This document shows, piece by piece, positions 27,675 to 36,755 of a DNA stretch of 64,000 nt (its first letter is position 1; every line of letters starts with the position of its first letter). The DNA is from Allohoeflea poritis (lineage in GTDB: Bacteria > Pseudomonadota > Alphaproteobacteria > Rhizobiales > Rhizobiaceae): assembly GCF_027889715.1 (NCBI RefSeq), contig NZ_JAPJZH010000006.1:1-64000 (forward strand). Reading direction: 5' to 3'. Position numbers and translations under genes: made by a program. The notes under the pieces were generated by a model. It made no database searches, was not told the origin of the DNA, and worked only from the letters and a program-made list of their open reading frames with translations.

Positions 27675-28025
27675 TGCCATTTGAACCGGGCATGCTTCAG
27701 TGAACCGGCAGATGCAAGAGGCCGACACTGCGCCGCTGTAGAGTTTCATGGCAGCAAATCCAGTTGCTCCCTGACCGGCTCATAAATGAGTTTATCATCG
27801 CTGGGCGAACAAACGGATTTGCTCTGCCAATGATCGCCGCATCGGGTCGCCGCCTCATTCAACAAGCTCGGCTTCAAACACATCCGATCGATCACGGGAC
27901 AGCCTCTGACAATTAGTAGAGAACCATATTATTCACTTTGCGGACATTGGACGGCGATGAAAATTCTTTGATGGCAACCCCTTGCGGGAGCGCATGTCAA
28001 TCGCCATCAACGCAGGTCCATCCCC
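27675..28025. other. Gene-free right end of element A
   Basis: No gene is seen. From about 27935 (TTGCGGACATTGGACGG) to 28025 the sequence matches the last part of the other right ends, but the octamers expected at -132, -209 and -281 from the core are missing, so this end is truncated or replaced. Confidence 0.6.
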
Positions 28026-28045
28026 CTACTCCCACTCGATGATCA
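28026..28045 (-). other. Attachment-site-like core 2 (guaA 3'-end mimic)
   Basis: CTACTCCCACTCGAT begins at 28026; on the minus strand it reads IIEWE then TAG. It is identical over this stretch to core 3 at 46754, and its first eleven bases to the guaA end at 61152. Confidence 0.85.
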
Positions 28046-28100
28046 ATTGTGCAGGTAAGCGGTTGATTTCATGACGAATTTGTCTGCGGCAATTCGCGCA

Positions 28101-28120
28101 TACCGTCAGAAATACCGTCA
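28101..28120 (+). repeat. Left-end paired TACCGTCA octamers, copy 2
   Basis: TACCGTCA at 28101 and 28113, again 75 and 87 bp from the core start and 12 bp apart. Confidence 0.9.
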
Positions 28121-28867
28121 AATCGCTAAGCTTCTGAATTCGCTCAATAAATCCCCTCCCCTTGTGGAAAGAGCCGCGGATAAAAGCTGACATAAAATTG
28201 GATATCTCGTTAGCCTTGTCCACAGAGATTTTGGGTTCCAATCGCGGACTCGCAACTGGAGCCGTAAGCAGAGGTACTTCCAAAGGGCTGCGTGATGATC
28301 CCCTTCGATCCGATTTGATCTCCGGTAATGCGCGATGGACTTGCATATGCTGCACAGATGTCAGACGCGGGGAGCAGGCATGTCGCCGGGATCAAGGGGA
28401 AGATCGAACCCAAAGTGCACTTTTCCCAAGCCATGTATTCGGCTTAGTCGTGCCAGGAGTTTGAGATGATTATAATCTCCCGAGACGCAAATATCGATTG
28501 CGAACTTTTTTCAAATCGCCAAAGACTCAATAATCATCCACTCCAGCAAAAATTAGGAACGAGAATGGAACCTGCTCATTTCTTGCCCGGTGTTAGCACC
28601 TCTGCGATAGCTGTGTAGCACGCCGCCGCCAACGGTGATGGTGCCAAAAACCTACGGATATTCATCCAATAAAACTAGAATGGAGGTAGCATCAGATCTG
28701 CAACAACCTTCATTGTGGAGCGGTCGCCATCCCTTCCTTCTGCTTTTTCAGGGCTGGCATGAAGCGTTGTCTTTTCGGATTTTCCGAAGGGCGTTGAAGG
28801 TGGACGCACGAACGACTTCACAACATTACCCAGCAGAGCAAGCCACTCCTTCATTTTGTTGAGCCAC
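28121..28867. other. Gene-free 750-bp stretch at left of element B
   Basis: I see no convincing gene. A 109-codon minus-strand frame (28355-28026) runs into the core and ends in IIEWE, but this is explained by the core mimicking guaA. No inverted repeat or known RNA was recognised. Confidence 0.4.
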
Positions 28868-29746
28868 CTATGTCCCGAATCTTGGCTCCGGCATTCCCTC
28901 AACGCCAAGGCCGGTAATTGCGAAGAGGCTGCCGCGCAACACGCCGTCTTCGGGAAAGCGCGGTAGTGGTGGCTTGGCCATGGAGGTGACATACAGAATG
29001 TCCATGTTCGGCCCTCCAAAATTCACACTGGTCACTTTCTTGACCGGCAGTTCGATAACGCGATCAACACAGCCGTCCGGTGTGAATCTGACCAGCTTGC
29101 CCGCATAAACCAGCGCGTTCCAAAGGAAGCCTTCAGCATCAACGGTTGACCCGTCTGCCGCACCACCATCGGATTGGTCTACATCCGCAAAGACCCGTCT
29201 GTCAGCGAGATTGCCGGTTTCCAGATCATAGTCGTAGGCCCAGATCTCGCCGGCCCAGGAATCATGGAAATAGAAGGTTCGGTCATCTGGAGAGAAACAC
29301 GGACCGTTTGAGACGACGAATCCCCTGTCGATCTCGTGAACCGTAAAATCGCAGTCCAGCCGATAAAGGGCACCCGAGGCGCTCTCTTCGCTCATGTCCA
29401 TCGAACCGGCAAAAAACCGGCCACGACGATCGGTTTTTCCATCATTCAGGCGGTTGTTCGGTTTGTCGCTCTCGATTTCGACAACTTTTTCGATTTCGCC
29501 GGTCCTGAAATCGAGCAGGCTGAATGTGTTGTCCAACGCGATGACTGCGCCGGATCCATCCTTGCGCAGTGCGATCGCACCGACTTTCCCGGGAACGTCC
29601 CATGCCCTGATTTCGGTTCCGTTCGCCGTGCAGGAGAAAATGCGGCCATCTGCCAAATCGACGAAAAAGAGACGCTGGAGATCGACGTCCCACAGCGGAC
29701 CTTCTCCAAGCGTTGTTTTGACATCCAGTAAAACGTCGATCTTCAT
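28868..29746 (-). CDS. SMP-30/gluconolactonase-family lactonase
   Basis: A 292-residue beta-propeller lactonase. Metal-binding residues are visible in LGEGPLWD (Glu), in NNRLNDGKTDRRG (Asn) and in SDGGAADGSTVDAEG (Asp). It would hydrolyse an aldonolactone to the free sugar acid, the second step of oxidative pentose/uronate pathways. The frame is open further upstream into the neighbouring gene; ATG at 29746, 14 bp after the upstream stop, is chosen because the SMP-30 domain begins there. It is the last gene of the leftward operon. Confidence 0.85.
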   Translation of the reverse strand: MKIDVLLDVKTTLGEGPLWDVDLQRLFFVDLADGRIFSCTANGTEIRAWDVPGKVGAIALRKDGSGAVIALDNTFSLLDFRTGEIEKVVEIESDKPNNRLNDGKTDRRGRFFAGSMDMSEESASGALYRLDCDFTVHEIDRGFVVSNGPCFSPDDRTFYFHDSWAGEIWAYDYDLETGNLADRRVFADVDQSDGGAADGSTVDAEGFLWNALVYAGKLVRFTPDGCVDRVIELPVKKVTSVNFGGPNMDILYVTSMAKPPLPRFPEDGVLRGSLFAITGLGVEGMPEPRFGT

Positions 29747-29760
29747 ATTCTCACATTCCC

Positions 29761-31266
29761 CTAGCCGATTGCATCTTCCGGAAGCAGTTCTCCCGGCAAC
29801 GCCTGATAGCAAACCGGACGCAACCAGCGGCGGATAGACAGTGTGCCGACCGACGTTGCCCCGAAATTCGTCGATGCCGGATAAGGACCGCCATGCACCA
29901 TCGTGTCGCTGACTTCCACGCCAGTCGGAAATCCGTTGACCAGAATTCGCCCGGCCTTGCGTTCGACGATCGGAACCAGCGTTTTGGCGAGTGCGGTGTC
30001 GCCTTCGTCGACGTGCAGGGTGCAAGTCAATTGGCCGGCAAATGCGCGGGCAACATCGGCAAAATTTTCGGCTGACGGCACACGCACGACGATACCCAGT
30101 GGCCCGAAAACCTCTTCTGCCAGATGATGTTCGGCTGACCAGGTATCCAGCGTCGTTTCAAACAGATATGGCAGTGCATTGCGGCCTGGGCAGGCGCGCC
30201 CCACGATCTCATTCAGATTGCCGGTATTTTGAAGCCGCGCCGCCCCGCTGCGATACGCTTCGGCAATTCCGTCCGTCAGCATGATCTGTTCCGCTGTCTC
30301 GGAAAGTGCCCTTGCCGCGGCGCTGATGAATGCATCCGCACTGGCTGTTTCGACAAAAACGACGCCCGGATTCGTGCAAAACTGGCCGGCGCCCATGGTC
30401 AGGGATCCAGCCCAGGCTGCACCAATGTCTGCGGCGCGGTTCCTGGCTGCATCCGGCAGCACGAAAACCGGATTGATCGAGCCGAGTTCGCCAAAGAACG
30501 GGATCGGCTTCGGCCGCGAGGCACACAAGTCAAACAGTGCCCGACCGCCTCCATGCGAACCGGTAAAGCCGACGGCATTGATGAGCGGGTGCTGGACCAG
30601 CGCTTCTCCGACATCGCGGCGGCCGCCCTGAACGAGCGAGAAAACACCGGGGGGCATGGCGCAGGCGACAATCGCTGCCGCAATAGCTTGAGCGACGATC
30701 TCCGATGTGCCCGGATGAGCCGAATGGCCCTTGACAACAACCGGGCAACCGGCCGCCAATGCGCTGGCCGTGTCGCCACCGGCTACAGAAAATGCAAGCG
30801 GGAAATTCGAAGCGCCAAACACGGCGACCGGCCCGATTGGGCGCTGTATCATATGCAGTTCCGGTCGCGGCAGAGGCGCACGGTCCGGCAAGGCTTCGTC
30901 ATAACGGCGATCCAGATAGTCGCCTTTGCGAATATGAGATGCGAACAGACGCAATTGGCCCACCGTGCGGCCGCGCTCACCTTCCAATCGTGCGACTGGC
31001 AGGCCAGTTTCCGCACTGCCTGTTTCGTTAATTGCTTCGCCGCGCTTATCGATTTCATCGGCAATTTTCTCAAGAAAATCCGCCCTGGATTCACGCGTGA
31101 TGGAGCCATAGGTCTCAAAGGCCGCCTCAGCCGCCGCAACCGCCCTGTCGACCAGCGCAGGCGTTCCGATACAGAACTCGCGCGCGCCTCCCGTCACGGG
31201 TTGAGAGGAAAATTTTTCGTCACTCTCGACCCATTCCCCTGCGATGTAGTGCTTGCCTGTCAGCAT
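29761..31266 (-). CDS. 2-oxoglutarate semialdehyde (2,5-dioxopentanoate) dehydrogenase
   Basis: A 501-residue NAD(P)-dependent aldehyde dehydrogenase. The catalytic Cys is in GQFCTNPG (about residue 300), the general-base Glu in FFGELGSINP, and cofactor-binding features in GASNFPLAFS and VGFTGSHGGG. The SHGGG and GQFCTNPG variants are those of the alpha-ketoglutarate semialdehyde dehydrogenase group. It would oxidise 2-oxoglutarate semialdehyde from the upstream XylX-like enzyme to 2-oxoglutarate. It starts 10 bp after that gene. Confidence 0.85.
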   Translation of the reverse strand: MLTGKHYIAGEWVESDEKFSSQPVTGGAREFCIGTPALVDRAVAAAEAAFETYGSITRESRADFLEKIADEIDKRGEAINETGSAETGLPVARLEGERGRTVGQLRLFASHIRKGDYLDRRYDEALPDRAPLPRPELHMIQRPIGPVAVFGASNFPLAFSVAGGDTASALAAGCPVVVKGHSAHPGTSEIVAQAIAAAIVACAMPPGVFSLVQGGRRDVGEALVQHPLINAVGFTGSHGGGRALFDLCASRPKPIPFFGELGSINPVFVLPDAARNRAADIGAAWAGSLTMGAGQFCTNPGVVFVETASADAFISAAARALSETAEQIMLTDGIAEAYRSGAARLQNTGNLNEIVGRACPGRNALPYLFETTLDTWSAEHHLAEEVFGPLGIVVRVPSAENFADVARAFAGQLTCTLHVDEGDTALAKTLVPIVERKAGRILVNGFPTGVEVSDTMVHGGPYPASTNFGATSVGTLSIRRWLRPVCYQALPGELLPEDAIG

Positions 31267-31276
31267 TATTCGTTCC

Positions 31277-32437
31277 CTAGATCAGTTGGCGTTGCGCCAG
31301 ATTGCGCATGAAAGCGGATGGTCCGAAGGTCCATGGCGGGCACTCGCTGCTCTTACGAACGAAATTGGTCAAAGTACCCATTCCGGTCGCCGTTATCTCG
31401 ACTTTGTCACCCGTCTTGTGAGTAAATCCTTCGCCGGGCACATCCCGATCCTCCGTGGGAGCGAACAGCGTTCCCAGGTAGAGCATGAATCCATCCGGAT
31501 ATTGGTGGTTTTCGTTGATCGTCTCGGCAACGATGTCGGCAGGATCCCGGCTGATTTCCGCCATGGCCGAATGACCTTCAAGCACATAGCCGTCCGGCCC
31601 GGTGACCGTCATTGCAAGTTCCGCCTCACGAACGTCGCCCATGCTGAATTGTCCATCAAACAAACGGATGAGCGGACCTATGGATGCCGAGGCATTGTTA
31701 TCCTTTGCCTTCGACAGCAGAAGAGCCGAACGGCCTTCGAAATCCCGAAGGTTCACATCGTTTCCGATTGTCGCGCCCTGGATTTCGCCGCGACTGTTGA
31801 CCGCCAGGACGATTTCGGGCTCAGGATTGTTCCACACCGATTTGGGATGGAGGCCGACCGGCGCGCCCCAGCCAACCGCCGAAAGCACCTGAGCCTTGGA
31901 AAACACTTCGGCATCAGGGCCGATTCCAACTTCCAGATATTGCGACCAGAGACCTTCCGCGATCAGCGCTTCCTTGACCCGTTCCGATTTCGCCGAACCC
32001 GGCACTATGTTCGCAAGGCTGGCACCGATCAGGTCACCGATTCGCGCACGTATGGCATTGGCTGCCTGCGGGTCGCCCGCCGCTCGCTCTTCGATCACGC
32101 GTTCGACCATTGACCGGGCAAATGTAACGCCCGCGGCCTTGACCGATTGCAGGTCATTTGGGGCAAGGAAGTGTCGCTTGTGCGGATTGGACTGCGCATT
32201 CAGGCTTTCGGATTCAAGCGCGTTCAGGGTTGCAATCCAAGCGCCCGAAACATTTGCGACATAGTCTGCCGGATCATTGAGTTCCAGCAGGTCCCGCATG
32301 GTCGGCACATCACGCGAGGTGATATCAAAAAGCTCGCCATTGCGAAGCGCAATCAGGATGGGGCCCAGTTCGGGAACCCAGACCCGGCCGACAAACACAC
32401 CATCGCTTGCAGCCAATCCCGTTGTCGCCATCCTCAA
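31277..32437 (-). CDS. FAH-family 2-keto-3-deoxy-sugar-acid dehydratase (XylX-like)
   Basis: A 386-residue protein of the fumarylacetoacetate-hydrolase superfamily, close in layout to Caulobacter XylX: N-terminal VGRVWVPELGP...DITSRDVPTM, then the metal site region around PEPEIVLAVNSRGEIQGATIGNDVNLRD. XylX converts 2-keto-3-deoxy-D-xylonate (or -arabinonate) to 2-oxoglutarate semialdehyde. Together with the next gene this gives the end of a Weimberg-type pathway. Its start overlaps the stop of the upstream aldehyde dehydrogenase by 4 bp. The exact sugar acid is not determined. Confidence 0.8.
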   Translation of the reverse strand: MRMATTGLAASDGVFVGRVWVPELGPILIALRNGELFDITSRDVPTMRDLLELNDPADYVANVSGAWIATLNALESESLNAQSNPHKRHFLAPNDLQSVKAAGVTFARSMVERVIEERAAGDPQAANAIRARIGDLIGASLANIVPGSAKSERVKEALIAEGLWSQYLEVGIGPDAEVFSKAQVLSAVGWGAPVGLHPKSVWNNPEPEIVLAVNSRGEIQGATIGNDVNLRDFEGRSALLLSKAKDNNASASIGPLIRLFDGQFSMGDVREAELAMTVTGPDGYVLEGHSAMAEISRDPADIVAETINENHQYPDGFMLYLGTLFAPTEDRDVPGEGFTHKTGDKVEITATGMGTLTNFVRKSSECPPWTFGPSAFMRNLAQRQLI

Positions 32438-33924
32438 TTCACCCAGTGTTCACGGTCACCCAGAACCACGTGAATCGACTTGGTTTCCATATACTCTTCC
32501 ACGCCCATCATGCCGCATTCACGACCGGTTCCAGATCGCTTGAAGCCACCCATGGGCTGCTCCGGTCCGCCGACAATGGTTGTGTTGACCCAACACCGTC
32601 CGGCCCGCATTTTGCGGATGACACCGATGGCCTTGTCGATATTCTTGCTCCAGACCGAGGCGGCCAAACCGTATTCGGTATCGAGTGCCATATTGATGGC
32701 CTCGTCGGCGGTCTCGAAAGTCATGATCGAAAGGACCGGCCCGAAGATTTCATCCCTGGCGACAGCCATGTCGGCTTCAACTCCGGAAAACACCGTCGGC
32801 AATATGAATTCGCCGCCGCTGACCTCGGCAGACGTGCCGCCAATTTCCAGATTGGCGCCTTCCGCGGTGCCCTTCTCCACGTAACCAAGGATCTTGTTGA
32901 AGTGCTGGGGCGAGACAATCGCTCCCATCTGGGTCTCCGGGTCCAACGGGTCGCCCAGTTTCACCTTCGACAGCTTGTCGAGAATCTTCGCTTTGAGCGC
33001 GTCGGCTGCCGATGCCTCGACGATCAAGCGAGAACCGGAAACACAGCATTGGCCGGCATTGAAACACATGCCGAAGACGATCCCGTCCGCGGCATCATCA
33101 AGGTTGGCATCCGCAAACACGATCTGAGGATTTTTGCCGCCGAGCTCCAGGCCGACCTTTTTGAGGTTTGACTTTGATGCTTCCAGAACCCGTTCCCCGA
33201 CCGCCGTCGAGCCGGTGAAGGAAATCATGTCTACATCAACATGATTGGACAATGCCTCACCGACCTCAGGTCCGACACCGGTCACAACATTGTAAACACC
33301 ATTGGGCAATCCGGCCTCGGCCAGAATGTCTGCAAACATCAAGCTTGTGGTCGACGTCATTTCGGACGGTTTCAAGACCACGCAACAGCCAGCTGCCAAT
33401 ATGAACGGAAGGCGTTCTGCCAGGACGATGAACGGAAAGTTCCATGGCGTGATCAAGCCGACGACACCAATGGGCTGTTTGGTCACGAGACCTATCATGC
33501 CCTCGCCATAAGCATTGTGGGTCTCGCCCGTAATCAATCGGGCCATCCCGGCTGCCGCCTCATAATGATCGGCGGCGGCTTCGATCTCCGCCTTCGATTG
33601 ACTGATGGGTTTTCCCGTTTCCAAAGTCTCCCAATAGGCCATCTCATCGAGTTGCGCTCGGATGCCCTGGGCGGCCTTCAACAGTATACGCCCACGCTCC
33701 GCGCCAGGCGTTTCGGACCAGAAGCCTTCAAAAGCCGTTCGGGCCGCGGCGACCGCCTTGTCGGTATCTTCCGCCGTGCACAGTGTAACAGAACTGACAA
33801 CGGCGCCATGGCCGGGACTGACCCGATCCAGCCGCTTATAATCGGAACCGCTGTTCCAAACACCATCGACAAAGAAGCCATTGGCACGTGGTTCATTGGG
33901 CAAAGAGAGCTTTGACGACATCAC
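32434..33924 (-). CDS. Aldehyde dehydrogenase (betaine-aldehyde/lactaldehyde-like)
   Basis: A 496-residue aldehyde dehydrogenase: TPWNFPF cofactor motif, SFTGSTAVGE, catalytic Glu in LELGGKNPQIVF and catalytic Cys in FNAGQCCVSGSR. A C-terminal block GGFKRSGTGRECG is typical of the superfamily. The family is broad; an aldehyde from the sugar substrate (for example an aldose or lactaldehyde) is likely by context. It directly follows the permease gene and is coupled to the XylX-like gene by a 4-bp overlap. Confidence 0.85.
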   Translation of the reverse strand: MMSSKLSLPNEPRANGFFVDGVWNSGSDYKRLDRVSPGHGAVVSSVTLCTAEDTDKAVAAARTAFEGFWSETPGAERGRILLKAAQGIRAQLDEMAYWETLETGKPISQSKAEIEAAADHYEAAAGMARLITGETHNAYGEGMIGLVTKQPIGVVGLITPWNFPFIVLAERLPFILAAGCCVVLKPSEMTSTTSLMFADILAEAGLPNGVYNVVTGVGPEVGEALSNHVDVDMISFTGSTAVGERVLEASKSNLKKVGLELGGKNPQIVFADANLDDAADGIVFGMCFNAGQCCVSGSRLIVEASAADALKAKILDKLSKVKLGDPLDPETQMGAIVSPQHFNKILGYVEKGTAEGANLEIGGTSAEVSGGEFILPTVFSGVEADMAVARDEIFGPVLSIMTFETADEAINMALDTEYGLAASVWSKNIDKAIGVIRKMRAGRCWVNTTIVGGPEQPMGGFKRSGTGRECGMMGVEEYMETKSIHVVLGDREHWVN

Positions 33925-34890
33925 TCAATTCCTTTGTTTCGAGAAGCGCAGCCGCTTGAGCATCTCGCGCAGATTACCGCTGGAGTAGCTGGCGACCGCA
34001 ATCGCCAGCACGATGCCAATGACGATGCGCTGCCAATAGGGATTGACGCCCAGCAGGTTGAAGGCATTGGCCATCATTCCAATGATCAGGGCGCCGCAAA
34101 GGGTGCCGACAACGGTGCCGATACCACCCATCAGCGACACACCACCGATCGCGGCGGCTGCGATGGCGTCCAGTTCCCAGCCAACACCTGTTCTGACAGC
34201 CTCGCCGGACTGCATTCGCGCAACCAGCATCAGTCCGGCAAAAGCCGAGAGGAACCCGCTGATTGCATAGGTGACGATTTTCACACGCGCGACGTTGATT
34301 CCGGCAAGCCGCGCGGCCTCTTCATTGCCGCCCACCTGATAGATTTGCCGGCCGAGATTGGTGTATCGCAGGAACAGGGCAGCGATCGCGCAGGCCAGAA
34401 AGAAAAGCAGGGCTGGCACGGGCAGGCCGAACACAACGCCATCTGCCAGCAGGAACAATTCGTCAGGCAGTGTCCCGAAGATCGGACGGCTGTCCGAATA
34501 GGCCATCGCAATACCGCGCACGATCGCCATCGAAGAAATCGTCACGATTATCGGCTGAAAATTGAACGCGGTAACAAAGTAGCCATTTGCAACGCCGACC
34601 AGAATACCCGCCAACAATGCAACATGGATTCCCACAATCGGGGGCAAGGTCGCGGACAGACCCGCAATCAGCACCGAGGACAAGGCAACAACCGAGCCCA
34701 CGGACAAATCCAGCCCGCCGCCGATAAGCACAAAACAGGTTCCCAGGGCAACGAAGCCAAGAAGCGATGCCTGCTTTAGAATGTTTGAAAGGTTGCCGGC
34801 TTCGAGGAATGTCGGCGAAAGGAAACCAAAGACCAAAGCCATCACGACCAGTACGACGATGAAGGGATAGGTCCTGAAAAATCCGGTCAT
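33925..34890 (-). CDS. Ribose-type ABC transporter permease (second permease)
   Basis: A 321-residue RbsC-family permease with 8-10 hydrophobic helices and the family motifs IGGGLDLSVGSVVALSSV and ELDAIAAAAIGGVSLMGGIGT. It would pair with the long permease encoded just upstream to form the channel for a monosaccharide or sugar acid, energised by the double-ATPase protein and fed by the binding protein at 40370-41326. Genes are separated by two bases. Confidence 0.9.
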   Translation of the reverse strand: MTGFFRTYPFIVVLVVMALVFGFLSPTFLEAGNLSNILKQASLLGFVALGTCFVLIGGGLDLSVGSVVALSSVLIAGLSATLPPIVGIHVALLAGILVGVANGYFVTAFNFQPIIVTISSMAIVRGIAMAYSDSRPIFGTLPDELFLLADGVVFGLPVPALLFFLACAIAALFLRYTNLGRQIYQVGGNEEAARLAGINVARVKIVTYAISGFLSAFAGLMLVARMQSGEAVRTGVGWELDAIAAAAIGGVSLMGGIGTVVGTLCGALIIGMMANAFNLLGVNPYWQRIVIGIVLAIAVASYSSGNLREMLKRLRFSKQRN

Positions 34891-34892
34891 GA

Positions 34893-36755
34893 CTACTCCT
34901 CCACCGTGATCGACTTGACGATGCCATATTCCAGGACATCGAAACTGCGCTCGACATCCAGGTCGAAGTCGAATTTCCCCGGCTTGATTGCCTCAAGAGT
35001 CGCCTTGATCTCCAACGGCTCACTGATCTTGCCGTAGCTCCATGCTCGCTTGCCCCAGAACTCGGATATGGACCTTGGGTTGGGCGCTGCCTTGATCAGT
35101 TTGAAGCCGCGCCAAAAACTCAACGGCGACATGATGGAAAAGTCGGAGGCGTGATCCGCGTTCGGTTCGACCTTGATGATGACATCAAATCGGTCGCCGA
35201 GTTTCACTGTTTCAGGCAGGGTTACTCCATCAGCGACCACGATGACCGGTGCATTCTCGGGGATTTCGCCGGAACCGGCCGTATCTTGCGCCGCCTTTAT
35301 CTGCTCCAGATAGATCCTGCCCTCACGTGTCGCATCGCTGTCCGGAAACCCCTCTTCCAGTAGCGCGAAAATCTCCTGGAATTTTTCGCTATCGCTCGTC
35401 TGCTGCAGCAGGGTTACATAATTCTTCAGAACATCGAATGAGAGGTTTTCCGACATCGCGCCGCTGGTGACCTCGGCCAACAGGTCCGCGTAAGATTCCT
35501 CGGCCCGTTGCAGGTCACCGCTGCCGCGGGCGGAATTGGCGATCCCGATCCGTGAAAGCAGCGCATACTCACTGTCGGGAAAGCGTTCGATTACGTCTTC
35601 ATAAATCGGAATGGCGCGATGATAGACCCGCGTCAGTTCCAGGTTTTTTGCACGCGTGTAAGGCGCTTTGGCGAGGTCGATCTGAAACAGTGAGTTCGTT
35701 GTTTGGTATAAAACACCGTTCAGTACGACAAGGAGAACGCCGAGTGCCGCAAGCGGTTTCCACCATCCGACCAAGGAGCCGAACTGCGGAACCATGTTTC
35801 TCCAATCGATGCCGTCCTGCCCGCGATCGCTCAACGCCTGCAACATGACCGCAAGAATGATGATCGCCCCTTTGGCCACCTGCTGCCAGGCCGGTCCGAC
35901 GCCCAGGAGATTGAACAAATTCGCAACGATCCCGATGATCAACGCGCCAACGAAAGCACCCCAGATAGAACCGCTGCCGCCGCGGATGGACGTGCCTCCG
36001 ATGACCACCGCTGCAATGGCATCGAGTTCCCAGAAAATTCCGGCCTGGCCCGGCTCGCCAGACTCCATCCGACTTGTCAGGACCAGTCCTGAAATGCCGG
36101 CAAGCAAAGCGCAGTAGAGATAGGTTTTGAACTTCACGCCGGCGACGTTGATGCCGGACAATCGGGCGGCGGTTTCGTTTGCACCAACAGCGTAGACTTC
36201 GCGCCCAAACACGCGCCATCGCATGATGTACCAGGTGATCAACGCCGCCGCCAGAAACAGCACCGAGGGCACGGGAATGCCAAATACGTCACCCCGCGAA
36301 ATCAACATGAACACATCGGGATAGTCGGCATAAACCGGTTGGCCACCGGTATAGACCAGGCCGGCCCCTCGAGCGACGGTCATCAGGACAAGCGTGGCTA
36401 CGAATGGCTGCAGACCAAGCCAACTGACCAGCGCTCCATTCGCGAAACCGACGGACAGCGCAACGAGGATCGGCACCGCCAAAAACAAAAAGAAAGGTGC
36501 GCCGCTTACCCAGAACGTGGCCGCCACGGCGCCCGTCAGAGCAACGACCGACCCGACAGACAGGTCGATGCCGCCGCCTATGATAACCACGTTCATACCT
36601 ATGGCGATGATACCGATCAACGAGGCCGCACGAATGACATTCAAGATATTTTCGGCAGTCCAGAAATGTTCCGAGACCAAGCCGGCGGCAATGACAAGCG
36701 CGGCAAGAATGACAAAGTTGCCGCGGGAGACAAATGATTTGACGGCTGCAATCAT
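34893..36755 (-). CDS. ABC sugar permease fused to a C-terminal TPR-like periplasmic domain
   Basis: A 620-residue protein, about twice the usual permease length. Residues 1-~325 are an ordinary RbsC-type permease (IGGGIDLSVGSVVALTGAV; ELDAIAAVVIGGTSIRGGSGS). An extra membrane helix (PLAALGVLLVVLNGVLYQTT, about 328-347) follows a positively charged loop, placing the rest outside the cytoplasm. Residues ~355-490 look like tetratricopeptide-type helices (YHRAIPIYEDVIERFPDSEYALL). Residues ~500-620 appear beta-rich with no family I recognise. The fusion is in one uninterrupted frame with the same codon character, so it is not an obvious sequencing artefact. Start overlaps the ATPase stop by 4 bp. 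The extra domain may dock the binding protein or another periplasmic partner. Confidence 0.8.
   Translation of the reverse strand: MIAAVKSFVSRGNFVILAALVIAAGLVSEHFWTAENILNVIRAASLIGIIAIGMNVVIIGGGIDLSVGSVVALTGAVAATFWVSGAPFFLFLAVPILVALSVGFANGALVSWLGLQPFVATLVLMTVARGAGLVYTGGQPVYADYPDVFMLISRGDVFGIPVPSVLFLAAALITWYIMRWRVFGREVYAVGANETAARLSGINVAGVKFKTYLYCALLAGISGLVLTSRMESGEPGQAGIFWELDAIAAVVIGGTSIRGGSGSIWGAFVGALIIGIVANLFNLLGVGPAWQQVAKGAIIILAVMLQALSDRGQDGIDWRNMVPQFGSLVGWWKPLAALGVLLVVLNGVLYQTTNSLFQIDLAKAPYTRAKNLELTRVYHRAIPIYEDVIERFPDSEYALLSRIGIANSARGSGDLQRAEESYADLLAEVTSGAMSENLSFDVLKNYVTLLQQTSDSEKFQEIFALLEEGFPDSDATREGRIYLEQIKAAQDTAGSGEIPENAPVIVVADGVTLPETVKLGDRFDVIIKVEPNADHASDFSIMSPLSFWRGFKLIKAAPNPRSISEFWGKRAWSYGKISEPLEIKATLEAIKPGKFDFDLDVERSFDVLEYGIVKSITVEE

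Larger units (their letters stand above)
14086..28025. mobile_element. guaA-stacked element A: giant adhesin module
   Basis: About 13.9 kb between cores 1 and 2. It contains an ialB-like gene, the 3626-residue autotransporter and a divergent LuxR/hydrolase fusion. The left end has the paired octamers; the right end is truncated, keeping only the last ~100 bp of the conserved right-end sequence. No mobility genes are present. Confidence 0.6.

Noticed and set aside
28026-28355. 109-codon minus-strand frame ending in IIEWE as a gene
   Set aside because: Its end is the guaA-mimicking core and octamer pair; the corresponding frame at 46754 contains stop codons, so coding is not conserved.
34893-36755. 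Frameshift or missed stop creating the long permease
   Set aside because: The frame is open throughout with protein-like composition, a plausible additional helix and TPR-like pattern, and a 4-bp coupling with the ATPase gene at its start and 2-bp spacing at its end.
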